Of a DNA stretch of 64,000 bases, positions 35,942 through 47,100 are shown one piece after another (the first letter of the stretch is position 1; each line of letters begins with the position of its first letter). The DNA is taken from contig DNUE01000058.1 in the NCBI GenBank assembly GCA_003508005.1, positions 127,576 to 191,575 on the forward strand, written 5' to 3'. The translations under genes and the position numbers were made by a program. Source of the stretch: Desulfobulbaceae bacterium. Lineage in GTDB: Bacteria > Desulfobacterota > Desulfobulbia > Desulfobulbales > Desulfobulbaceae. The notes beneath the pieces are model-generated. The model worked only from the letters and a program-made list of their open reading frames with translations. It did not search any database and was not told the origin of the DNA.

Positions 35942-37402
35942 TTACAGTCCGGTATCCACTTCTAGCAGCTCGCCGGCGGAAATTTGCAGGCCCTCGACCA
36001 GTGGCATCGGTTCGGTCATACCCTCGAGATAGCCCTGCAGACGGTAGGTTCCGGGAGGCACTCCGTACTCCATCCAGAGCGGATAATCGCCGTTTTTCGC
36101 CTTGACGACCCGCAACGGGCCCCAATTCTCTTCGACGGAAATGAGTTCGAAACCGTCGAGTCCACCCGCAGCCGGTTTTTTCAGCCGAATGCCGGAATCG
36201 ATTGTGGCGGCGCCCTCGCCGCCCGCGGGAATGACAACGTCAGGGACAAGAAGAATCGGCGTTTCCTCGGTCAGGTAGAGGTAGCTTTTCTTGTAGTGGA
36301 CGTTCAGATCGTATGTTCCGGCCGGCAGCGGTTTGGGCTTGTACAGATAGTAGTCATTGTCGTTGTAGGCTACGGCGAGGTTGAAGGAGGGATTCTCCTT
36401 GCTGGTGATGATCACTGCCCCGGTCGCCATCCTGGCGAGTTCGGGGGTTATGTTGATCGTCAGGATCCCCAGGTCGATGACGGTGGTCGCACCGCCGATG
36501 ACGGTCCATTCCCCGAAGGAAACTTCCGAGTCGGGCTTGTTGTTGACGTTGGCGAAGCCGGCGATCAGCCGATAGGTCCCCGCCGGCAGGGGGTGGATTG
36601 ATTCGGCGGGAGGCTCGGAAATGGTTTTTATGATTTTTTCGTCTTCAAGCCGGATCAGTTTGAAGGCGTTGACGCTGACGCGACCCTTTTCCGGAATGCT
36701 GATCTGCAGCTTTCCCAACCCGGTTGCCATCGAACGGGTCGCCGTCTTCGCCTGTTGAACCTTGACCTCCACGGTCTTGCGGACCTGCTGCAGCGAACTG
36801 AGCAACGCCTGGGAATCGGCGGCGCTGTAATAGTCACCGCCGCCGGCCTCCGCCAGGCAAGTCAGTTGATCCCGCTGCATGTTGTTGACATCGAAGCCTA
36901 CCACGTGCAGCACAAATTTGATGCCCGAGGCCTTGAGTTGGCGCACGACCCCGCATGGATCGGGGTTGCAGGTTTCCTCCCCGTCACTGACCAATACGAT
37001 CATGGTTTCGTTCTCCTTGGCCTTCAAGGTTTCGCTCACCATCTTGATCGAATCGGCAATCGGAGTCTTCCCCTTCGGTTGCAGGCTGTTGATCATCTGG
37101 AGGATGGCCTGCCGGTCTCCGCCCAGGGGAACAAGGGTCTCGATATCGGCGCAATCACCTTTGCGGTTGTGGCCATAGGCGGTCAGGCCAACCTTGACCT
37201 CGGCAGGGATGGAGGGGATGATCTCGGCAAATACCTTGCGCGCCGCCTCGATCTTTGCCTCACCGCCAACCTTGCCCCACATCGAACCAGAGGCATCGAG
37301 AATCAGCATCATTTCAGGGTAGTTCGATTCGGCGGCGGTGACCGGGACCGACAGCGCGACGAGCCCGCACAGTGCCAGACAACAGATTCGCAGAATTTTC
37401 AT
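35942..37402 (-). CDS. Exported VWA-domain protein
   Basis: A 486-residue protein from ATG 37402 (GGAGG five bases before). The signal peptide MKILRICCLALCGLVALSVP is cut near VTAA. The von Willebrand A domain covers about residues 30-215 with an intact MIDAS site DASGS (residues 36-40) and later GKTPIADSI and LVSDGEETCNPDPCG. Residues 240-486 are three beta-sandwich units with PAGTYRL/LPAGTYDL/VPPGTYRL turns, like carboxypeptidase-regulatory or PEGA-type repeats. The MIDAS binds divalent metal and partner proteins. It is likely periplasmic. No C-terminal tag like that of its neighbour is present. Confidence 0.87.
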   Translation of the reverse strand: MKILRICCLALCGLVALSVPVTAAESNYPEMMLILDASGSMWGKVGGEAKIEAARKVFAEIIPSIPAEVKVGLTAYGHNRKGDCADIETLVPLGGDRQAILQMINSLQPKGKTPIADSIKMVSETLKAKENETMIVLVSDGEETCNPDPCGVVRQLKASGIKFVLHVVGFDVNNMQRDQLTCLAEAGGGDYYSAADSQALLSSLQQVRKTVEVKVQQAKTATRSMATGLGKLQISIPEKGRVSVNAFKLIRLEDEKIIKTISEPPAESIHPLPAGTYRLIAGFANVNNKPDSEVSFGEWTVIGGATTVIDLGILTINITPELARMATGAVIITSKENPSFNLAVAYNDNDYYLYKPKPLPAGTYDLNVHYKKSYLYLTEETPILLVPDVVIPAGGEGAATIDSGIRLKKPAAGGLDGFELISVEENWGPLRVVKAKNGDYPLWMEYGVPPGTYRLQGYLEGMTEPMPLVEGLQISAGELLEVDTGL

Positions 37403-37566
37403 TGAAACCTCCTTGCGGGATGGGCAGCGTCGCTGCCCCCTGGTGATACGAAATCGCATTTTTTAGCCGGGCTCATAACAGGATACCCGCCCCGAATTTT
37501 CCCTTTCATTTTCCCTTATAGGCCATTTCCCGACACAAGATCAAGGGAGATGTATGGGTGTATGGT

Positions 37567-37590
37567 GGGGTCAAATCTTTATTCTTGACA
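37567..37590. repeat. Solo copy of the RAYT element terminal repeat
   Basis: These 24 bases (GGGGTCAAATCTTTATTCTT then GACA) are identical to the left end of the RAYT element at 62759-62782. The copy stands alone, 550 bases before the giant gene, with no transposase attached. Confidence 0.85.
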
Positions 37591-37597
37591 CCTGGAT

Positions 37598-37898
37598 AAG
37601 GGGACAAATATATTTTTCCTCCCAACATCGCTCCAGGAAAGCGGCTCGTACGTGCCCCTGGCGGTGACGGTCAGGGACTGATCCCGGCCGCTGCTCGAGA
37701 ACACGGCGACCGGCACACCCTGCAGCAGGTTGTTTAGGCTGCTCACGGTCGCGCACCCGGTCCCGTTCAGAAAAAGGCGACTGGTTGGGGTCAGTCGCCT
37801 TACGCCTTCAGTATGTACAGTTCGGACTTTAAGCGCGGTTGAACTGCTTAATCTCTATATCCTGGCCATCCGGAAACTTCGCATGCAGTTCGAGTTTA
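37598..37898. repeat. Direct repeat copy B (partner at 32167-32481)
   Basis: A diverged copy of the 32.2-kb segment. It holds, on the minus strand, the end of the antitoxin-like gene (GKLELHAKFPDGQDIEIKQF), its terminator at 37771-37801 and the NLLQGVPVA remnant (NLLQGVPVAVFSSSGRDQSL). It begins directly after the solo RAYT-type repeat. With the promoter region it fills the 717-base gap between the VWA and giant genes. Confidence 0.75.
37771..37801 (-). terminator. Duplicate of the antitoxin-remnant terminator
   Basis: Minus-strand AAGGCGAC/GTCGCCTTTTT stem, same as at 32354-32385, inside repeat copy B. Confidence 0.6.
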
Positions 37899-38004
37899 CC
37901 GCCATTGATATAGACGCCCCCATTTTTTCCGACCCGCCCCAGCCGAATCAGTTTCTTGAGAAACAATCTCATATTCACCTGTTCAAAATGTTATAAAAAT
38001 CAGT

Positions 38005-38031
38005 TTGACATAAGTATGATTTAAGTATAAT
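38005..38031 (+). promoter_or_regulatory. Candidate promoter of the giant gene
   Basis: TTGACA at 38005 and TATAAT at 38026 are separated by 15 bases (17 is best), in a strongly A+T-rich stretch (37990-38090) just before the giant gene. The boxes match the sigma-70 consensus exactly, but the short spacing lowers confidence. Confidence 0.4.
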
Positions 38032-38119
38032 TAATTTTTTTATTAGTATCAAAATATACAATAATACACTCAGCATCGGACGGCGACAAGGCTGGATCGC
38101 ATTATATCTACCTGAATTT

Positions 38120-41100
38120 ATGATGAATAGAGCTGTTGCAAACTGCCTTTGCATGAGATTTCGAAAAAAAACACATGCGGCACTTTGTACGATTTTCCTG
38201 TTCGTATCTTTCTCGGTTTCTCATGTCAACTGTGCCGATTTCACTGTTATCCCCCTGAAGAATTCACTCGATATTGCTGTTTACGAGGTTTCCGGGAACT
38301 ATGATGCCGAGTTGCCTGACGGCTCAATCAACTCGGCTCCCAGGCAGATAATCACCAGGGAGTTCTATAAAACCTACCCCGACGACTATGATTTTCTGGT
38401 GATTTTTTCGAATTTCGATTTCCTGATGCCGCTGGAAGAAGCATCAGCCTTTTATCAGCGGATAAAAAACGATGTCCAAGGGATCGGGATAGAACTGGCC
38501 GACAACTCCTCTCTCTTTAGCAGCAACGGTGTGCTGCAGGGCACCATCGACATGGGCAACATTCAATCCCTGGTGTCCGACCCCCTGATTCCTGGATTTT
38601 CGGACACTTTGGGCACCCTCAGCCACGAACTTCTGCACCGGTGGGCTGCAAAGGTCACGTTCAGGAGAGACGATAACAGCATCAGCACTGATCTGTTGGG
38701 AAGGGGCGGATATCACTGGAGCTTTCTTCTTGACACTGCCGGATCCCTGGAATACGGGAACCGCTGGCTGGACAACGGCAACGGCACGTTCACCTCTCAT
38801 GCGGGAAGAAGATACTACAGCCCCCTTGATATGTATCTCATGGGATTAATCGACAGGAGCGAGGTTCCTCCCATGCTCCTGATTACCAACCCGGAAATCG
38901 ACCCGCAAAGATTGCCGGAACCGGGCGTCACCATTGAAGGAACGCCCCAATACGTTTCAATTGATCAGATCATCGCGGCCGAAGGGGAGCGTATTCCAAG
39001 CGCTGCCGATTCCCAGAAGACATTCAGGGTCGGCTGCATCTTCATCACCAGGCCCGGGACCTTTTCCGAGGATGATCTCCATGAAATACGGGCCATCATG
39101 CAAAGCTGGTCCCTGTGGTATTCCGGGTTGACCAATGGTTTGGCAAAAATTGTCATTGACAACGATCCCTTTGAAGATCTCCCCGGAAACCCCGGCCCGG
39201 ATACCCCGCCGATAGACCCGAGAACCGCACCTCCCGAAATCAATGACGGAGTGGCCTGGCTGTTGGCGCATCAAAAAAACGACGGCAGTTGGCAGGACAG
39301 TCCCTTCACTGCGCCCAGGGATACGTCAATGGTTTTGAACGCATTAGCTCATTTTACGACCGCCGTGGAGGCAAAGGCGCAAGGCCTTTCCTGGCTTGAA
39401 AACACCGGCACCGCCAATCTTGATTATTTAGCCAGAAAAATCGCCCAGCTGAGCGATTCGGGCCATGATGTCGCGGCATTGGCCGCGGACCTCATTGACC
39501 GGCAAAACAGTGACGGCGGATGGGGAAGCAACGGGCCGTACAGCAGCACCCCTGCCGACACCGCCCTGGCCTTGCAGGCCTTATTTGAAGCGGGCGAGTC
39601 GTCATCCCCGGCAATAGGCTTGGCCATTACGTATTTGTTGCGTGAACAAAATGCCGACAGCGGCTGGGGAACCGATGGGCACAGTACTGTCCAGACAACC
39701 ATTGAGGTCCTTACCGCTTTTCTTCCTTTCAGGAACCAGCATCAGCTTGATGTGCCCATTCACAACGCCCTGTCCTGGGTATACTCCAAACAGAACCCTG
39801 ACGGCGGGTTCGACAACAGACCCGGCACCGTATACAACACGGCACGAACCCTTATTGCCCTCAAGCAGATGGGCATAACATCCGAGGGTACCGATCAGGC
39901 CTTGTCGTATCTCCTCGGTCGTCAGGCAAAGGACGGCAGCTGGCAGGCCAGCACCTATCAGACCGCGCTGGCGTTACAGGCCGTCTGGATTACGACCCGG
40001 GACCCGGACCTTTCCGTCAGTACGGCGGAAATGGTCCCCTCGCCCGAGATAATCACTTCTTTGCCGTCACCCCTGAGCCTGGCTGTTACCGTCCATAATT
40101 CCGGAATGCCAGGGATATCAGATGTAGCCGAGGTCAAGGTTGTTCTGTATGAGGGAGCCGAATATGATTCGAGCAAGATCGGGGAACAATCGATCTCCAT
40201 TTCCGGTCAGTCGTCGGAGACGGTGGTCTTTCCTGCATCGATAACCGCCGGCAGACCGTATCATTTTTCCGTGGCCGTCGATCCGGACAACCTGATCAAG
40301 GAGTCCAGCGAGCAGAACAACTCGGCCCTGCGGATAATCTTCCCGGAATCGACCTATGATTTTGCGATTGTTCCGGATGGTATCTCTGTCTCCCCTCCAG
40401 CCGGTGATATTTTTGAGCCTCTCTCCGTCAACGCCGCAATAGCAAACCACGGAACGATCGATGCCTTCAGCGTCCCGCTCCATCTCGTCGCGGACAGGGG
40501 GAACGGTCCAATCACTGTCGCCACGCAAACCATCGATCTGCCGGCAGGGCAAAGCGTTGACCTATCTCTTGCCTGGGTTCCGGAGATTTCAGGTGCCAGC
40601 ATTTCCCTCTCGCTTGTTCTGGATCCGCATGAAGCGTTTGCCGAGGTGACTGAAGACAACAATGCCGCCACGGTCACAATCGATGTCAGGGCGTCCACCA
40701 AGCCTGACCTTTCGCTTTCTTTTGCCGATATTTCATTTGATCCTGCCCCTGCCTTGGAAGGGGGCAATACCTCCCTGCGCGCCAAGGTGCGTAACAGGGG
40801 TTTTTCTCCGGCAACAGATGTGCAGGTGGATTTTTACGATGGCGTGCCGGGAGAAATCGTCAGTTCTCTTCTCGGGTCAGTCGCAATCCCTGTTGTTTCC
40901 CCGGGCGAGAGTACGGATACGGGGTTTGACTGGACAAATATCCCGGGGGCAGAGGAAAGGGTGATCACTGTTGTCCTAGACCCGCAAGATGGAATTGATG
41001 AAATCAGCGAGGACAACAACACCGCCTTCGCGACCTTGCAGGTCCTGAGCCTGCCTGATTTTGCCGTCAGCAACACGTCGATATCCTTCAGCCCTGAGGC

Positions 41101-44100
41101 GCCGCGGGAAGGGGACTCGGTCTCTGTTTCCGCGGTAGTCCAGAACAAGGGGGAGCAGCCGGCCGTAAACATTCCCGTGGCTTTCCGCGCGGGAAGCGAC
41201 TTGCTCGGAACTGCAACGATTGGAGAAATTGGAGGCAACAGCCAGGAAGCAGCATCGTTTGTTTTTGAGACGGAAGGCAAGGTTGGAATCATTGATGTCG
41301 AGGTCATCGTCGATCCGGAAAACACCATTCTTGAACGGAACAGAACAAACAACAGTGCGGTGCGGAGCGTCGGGATCCAAAACGGAGACCTCTGGCTGTC
41401 GAATAATTACATTTCGCCCAATGGCGACGGGATAAAAGACTCCACGCGATTCGGCTGCCGGCTTGCGGTGCCCCGTAATGTAACGGCGGAAGTGGTGAAT
41501 GAAGGGGGTGAGGTCGTCAGAAAGTTCGCCGGTCCTGAGTACAGCGCCACCACATATGTGTCCCTGACCTGGGACGGCCTTGACAAAAGGGGCCGGGTCG
41601 TTGACGACGGGCAGTACCGCATCCAGGTCCTTGCCGAAACCGGAACCATCATCGCCAGCCTCCTGGTGACGGTGGATACGAATCGCTCCCCATTATTGAA
41701 GGCCTTTGGCACTCCCTATCTCTATGCGACGCGAACTGACTTTTTGCTGGGTGACAATAAATACAACTGGCTCCCGGATGACAGCGGCGTAGTTTTTCAC
41801 CTTGAAAAAAAGAAGCCGGAGTTGCCCGAATTTGAGACAGGACTTTATTCGATTTCCCCGGCAGGAAAAGAAATTACCCGCCTCGTCCCTCCTGATTGGA
41901 GTGAAGATGCTGATCCTGCCATCGGCTATCGTTATCTCCCCAACAAAAGCGACTGTAACTCCACTGTCTGGCAATATCTTGAATGCGATCAGGTCAATCC
42001 CGGCTTTGCCCTGTCGGACGACGGCGATACCGTTGCCTTCATCCTGGAAAAATATAACAAATCGACACGACAGGTGCTTCAACAGGAGTTGTGGTCTGTC
42101 AATCGATACGGAGAAGACCTCGTCCTGCTCGATTCCTTTCATTATCTGGAAGGAGACCACTACAGTATTACCGATATCTTTCCTGCGCCTGACGGCGCCC
42201 ATATAGCCTACAAGCTGTACGATCAGAACGCCGCGCACCATTTCTTCGCCATCATCGGCGCCGACGGGACCGGCAGAACAACCTTTTCCCCTGATTGGGG
42301 GAGCGGCTTTGACTCTCAACACCGGCTGACTTGGGCACCGGACGGCAAGAAACTTGTCTTCTCCGACAGAACCCATGCAGTGGTGGCGGATATTGACGGC
42401 AGTCTGCAGGAGGTGCTGCCAATCCAAAACGCTGCCGTTTTTTTTGACTGGTACGGCTCGAGCAGGATTCTGGTCCGGGATCTCAATGAAACCAGCCTGT
42501 TAATCGATAGCTGGGCAGTAGACCTCAATGCACCTGAATTTCCCATGCTTATCGCTGAAAATGTAGAAAGCCCGAACAGTTGGAGCTGGTATCAATTCGG
42601 TGGCTGCATAAAACATGGAACAACAGGAACCCATTCGGTACCTCCCCTTCTTGAAAATGGATACTTCCTCGCCGGCTTTGCCTGGAAAGACTATCCATTT
42701 GTGGACTATATACTTTGCGATATCTATGGCAGATGTCAGGGTGCGGACATGCTTCAAATTGATTGGCCCTATCCGTCTTTAACCCCTGATGCCGGCAAAA
42801 TTGTCATAAATGATGCTACCAACGCCACCGTTTCTTTTGACAGAGAAACCCAGGCAACCGAACTCTTTGTATTCGGCAGCTGGGGCTGTGATCCGGCCAC
42901 CTGGGAGTACTCTGCCATACCGGCCCACTATAAGATCTGGCCTCCTGCGGAGGAAGATTGCCCCGGCCCGAGCTTTCTGGAAGTTCCAAAGTGGAACTGG
43001 CTGAATAACAAGGCCTTTCTGGCATTTTATTACGGGGAACAGGAACAAGTCATCGCCTTTAACATTGAAAATGGAGAAAGAACCCTTTTCCTCGAAGGCA
43101 CCGATGCGTACAGGCTTGCCCTTTCTCCCGGCAAAAGATTCATTTCGTATCTGAGCGGCTACAACAGGTCTACGAAAAAATATTCTCATTTTGAGGCTGC
43201 CGGTTCCCTGCTGAACCTGACCGCCGATCTTCGGACCACCAAGACAGATACCGCGATCAATTTGCAGGGGATTGCGGCAGACCTCAATTTCGCTCACTGG
43301 CAACTTGCCTATGCCGATCAGAAGACTCCCGGCGAATGGCGCATCATTGCCCCCCCTGCGGATAAGCCGGTTGTGGACGGTCTCCTTGCCACCTGGATTC
43401 CGCCTGACGAAGGCTCCTTCCTCGTCCGCCTGACGGTTACAGACAAGGCCGGCAATACCGGCTGGGACAGGAAGGTGGTCACCTGGGGCCGGAAATTCAG
43501 CGTCACAGATATCTATCCAACCGGGGAGCTTTTTTCTCCCAACAGCGACGGGATCAAGGACACTGTTGGCCTCAACTACACCGTCCACGAACCGGTGCAT
43601 CTTGAACTGTCAGTCCATGCTGAGGACGGCAGGCTCATCAAGACATTCTATCAGGACCATGCTCTGCCGGGTGAATACGGCATCATCTGGGACGGGCGGG
43701 ACGAGTGGGGGGGCATTGCGCCTGATGGATTGTATACGATCCGGCTCTTTGACTATGAATTTATGGTGCAGGTCGACACCACCCCTCCGGATGCCCGCCT
43801 GGAATTCAGCGATGTTGAATGTGGGGACGAAAAAAATCCTGCCCTGCGTTCACTCCTTTCAGGGCTGGCTCTGGATGCAAATCTGGAGTCCTGGACCGTA
43901 TCGTACGCTGTGGGGGACAACCCTCAGGAGTGGTATGAGTTCAAGTCCGGCGAGACGGCCCTCCTCAATACCGGTAGCGGGATTGACCCCTTGCCGGTAT
44001 CGATCCAGTCTTTTACCTCGGAAACCTCTCCGTCCATAGGCTTTCTCGGCAACACTACCTTCCGGATCGCGGTTGAGGATCTTGCCGGCAATCGGAGTAT

Positions 44101-47100
44101 TGTTGCCGCCCGGTTCAACCTGGAACTGCTTGTTCTCGCCCGATGGGACGGGAACAGAGTCAACCTGGAGAACAGTGAGATTCCCGGCCGGTGTGAATCA
44201 TTAGGCTTTTTACCGCTTAACTATATTGCTCCCGGCGTCCATTCCCTTGCCATGGTCGAAACCCTCAGGGAAAGGATAAGTTCCGCGACCGTCCAGTACC
44301 GGATGCACATGCAGTGGCACGATGCCGGGCAGATAGTTGATCCGCCGGAAGGCGAAATCGAGCTGGCCTTCGATACTTCCTTGCTTGTTCCTGAAGACAT
44401 TGCGGCCGTAAGGATAAAAATTGCCGCTGCAGGGGGCATGGAATATTACACCAACTCCGTCGCCTTCAATCCGCCGGTATTCAGGGCCGACATGGGCTGC
44501 ATCCCTCCCGGCAGCCTGGCTCCCGCCCTGATCGATCTGACCGTGGATCTGCCGGAAAGCCTGGTACAAGTAACGCTTCAGGCGACAAAGTCGGAAGCCG
44601 GTGCCGCATCATGGGAGGATTTTGCTGAATATGCAGTATTCGACGGTTTTCCCTATCAGTTTGCGGCCCCTTTTCCCGATACCATGCCGGAAGGGCATGA
44701 ATATCCGCTGCGTTTTGTCGGGTCCGGCGAGAATGGCCTTGTGTATATAAGCAATGAATTGACCGAGCCGCAACAGTGTCAGGGAAATGGAGGAGGAGGC
44801 CGCCCTCCTCCTGATAAAAGGCCATGCAGCAAAACAACGTTGGCCGTTTCGTCCGGCAATGAAAAAGCCCCGTGCAATTCGGTGAATGAAGGCAAGGCAA
44901 CGATCGCTGTTGATTATTGTCCCTATGATGAACCAAAGGTCTTGCCGGATAAGGTGCGTTATTATCTGGAAGAAAACGGGGCGTGGCGTTTTCTCAAGGA
45001 GTTTTCGCCCGCTTCTGACGGCTGGGGTCGGGTCATCCTTGCGACGGCCGGCCTCTCTGAAGGAGAGCACCCGGTCAGAGTGTCCCTCGTTTACGGAGAG
45101 TCGGTGATCGAAGAATTCAGAAGAAGTGTGATCCTGGTCGACCGGACACTTCCCGAGGCCCGCATTACCTGTCCCGCCCCGTCCGCACCATTCAGTACCC
45201 GGCGGGTAGTGAATGATCTGGGGGAAGTCTTTGAGTATACTAATTTGAAAGGTATTGCCCGCGATGCCAACGGTGTTGCCTCGTATTCCCTGAGTTTTGG
45301 GCAAGGCCGTACCCCGAGCCGGTGGTTCGATATTGCAAAGGGAATTGCCTGCGGCCCCTTCGGCAATGATTGCGAAGGCTACCTCGAAAGCTGGGATGTC
45401 AAGGGATTATCGCCGACAGAATACTCCCTGCGGCTCATGGTGACCGACAACTCCGGCAATTCCTCCTGCTTTGTCACCCAGGTCGACATGGCGTTGCACA
45501 ACACGTTGTTGACTGCTGCTGTAAATCAAACCCTGTTCTCCCCCAATGGCGATGGGATCCAGGACGAGGCATCGGTCGAATACCAGGTGGGCGGGGGTGC
45601 GGTCCTGGCGATAACGGTCTGGAACGAGAATGCGCTTGTCAGGACCCTTGTTTCAGACCAGGAGGTTGGGCACGGTTCAGGAATGATAACCTGGAACGGG
45701 CTTGATGACGCCGGCGAAACCGTTCCGGACGGTACATACCAGATACGTGTCGAAGCCCGAGATGCATGCGCCAACGTGCAGCAGGAAACGTTTCCGGTCA
45801 CCGTGGACAACACCCCGCCCACAACCATTATTGTCTTCCCGGGCGTGGGCGAACCGCTGGATGTCTTCACCGAGGTGGTGGGAAACGTCACCGATGTCCA
45901 CTTCACAGGCTTTCAGCTCAGGGCCCGGGAAGAGGCAAGTGGCTCGGTGGTGCTCCTCAACGCGGGCAATATTTTTGTGGACAACGGCATCCTCGGCGTC
46001 TGGAATACCTACGGCCTTGAGGGAAACTGGGCGCTTGTCCTCAGCGCCATTGATGGCGCCGGAAATACAGGTTCAACGAGCCTGCCGGTCAGTTTCGGAA
46101 CCCGACCCCGGTTGATCAGCAAACTTGAAGCGGACCCCAAAATATTCTCCCCCAACAATGATGGAAAACGTGAAACGACAACCGTCACCTATGAATTGAC
46201 CGATACGGCGAACATCGTGCTGACCCTGGAAGATAGCCTGGGCAGTCACGTTGTCGGCCAAAGCACCCCGAACACCCTTGCCGGCACCCATCAGTTCCAT
46301 TGGGCCGGCCTGGATGCAGGCGGTAATACTGTTCCTGACGGAAGCTACCGCCTTAAAGTGGCCGCGGAAAGCATCACCCCGCCGTTTGTCGTTCAGGTGG
46401 AGAAAATTACCCTTGTCAAGGATACCTTACCCCCTGCCATCACTATCACTGCCCCCCTTGAATCCTCCTATCATGATGGGTTGGTGGATGTGCAGGGGAG
46501 GCTGCGAGACCCGAATCTCCGTGAATATCAAATCACCCTCCTCGCCGGTGGGCAGGATTCCTCTCTGCTTGGGTCGAGGATTAACGGCAGCGATATTGTC
46601 TTCTCCCAAACCCTTGACCTGCCCGATGGCGCTTATGCAATTCACGTTGATGCCGGAGACGCTGCCGATAATGCCGGCAGCGAGAAAGTTTCCTTCGCCG
46701 TGGATAAAACCAGACCACGAATCACTCTGGAAAGCCCTGTTGCAGGGGAATATTTCGGCGGGTCCCAGACTTTGATTCCCATCAGGGGCAGCATCGATGA
46801 GGTCAATCTGCTGTCCTACCGGGTCCAGTACGGTTCAGGAACAAATCCGAGCCAGTGGGTTGATCTTGCTTCCGGGCACAATTTGCCGCCGGACAACCTG
46901 CTGGCGACCTGGTCCGTGGGGCCGGATCAGGGGGTTGCCGATGGCGACTATACGGTACGGGTTACCGCCTTGGACAAGGCCGGAGGTGAAAGCGCTGCCC
47001 AGGTGGTGATTCACGTTGATAACCACCCCCCTGAAATTGCCCTCGCCCTTCCCGAAGAAGGCGATTTTGTCAGGGAGCCCTTTGCTGTTATCGGGACCGT

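Noticed and set aside
37730..37996. An 88-residue plus-strand frame before the giant gene
   Set aside because: It runs opposite the remnant genes of repeat copy B, has no ribosome site and no recognisable pattern.
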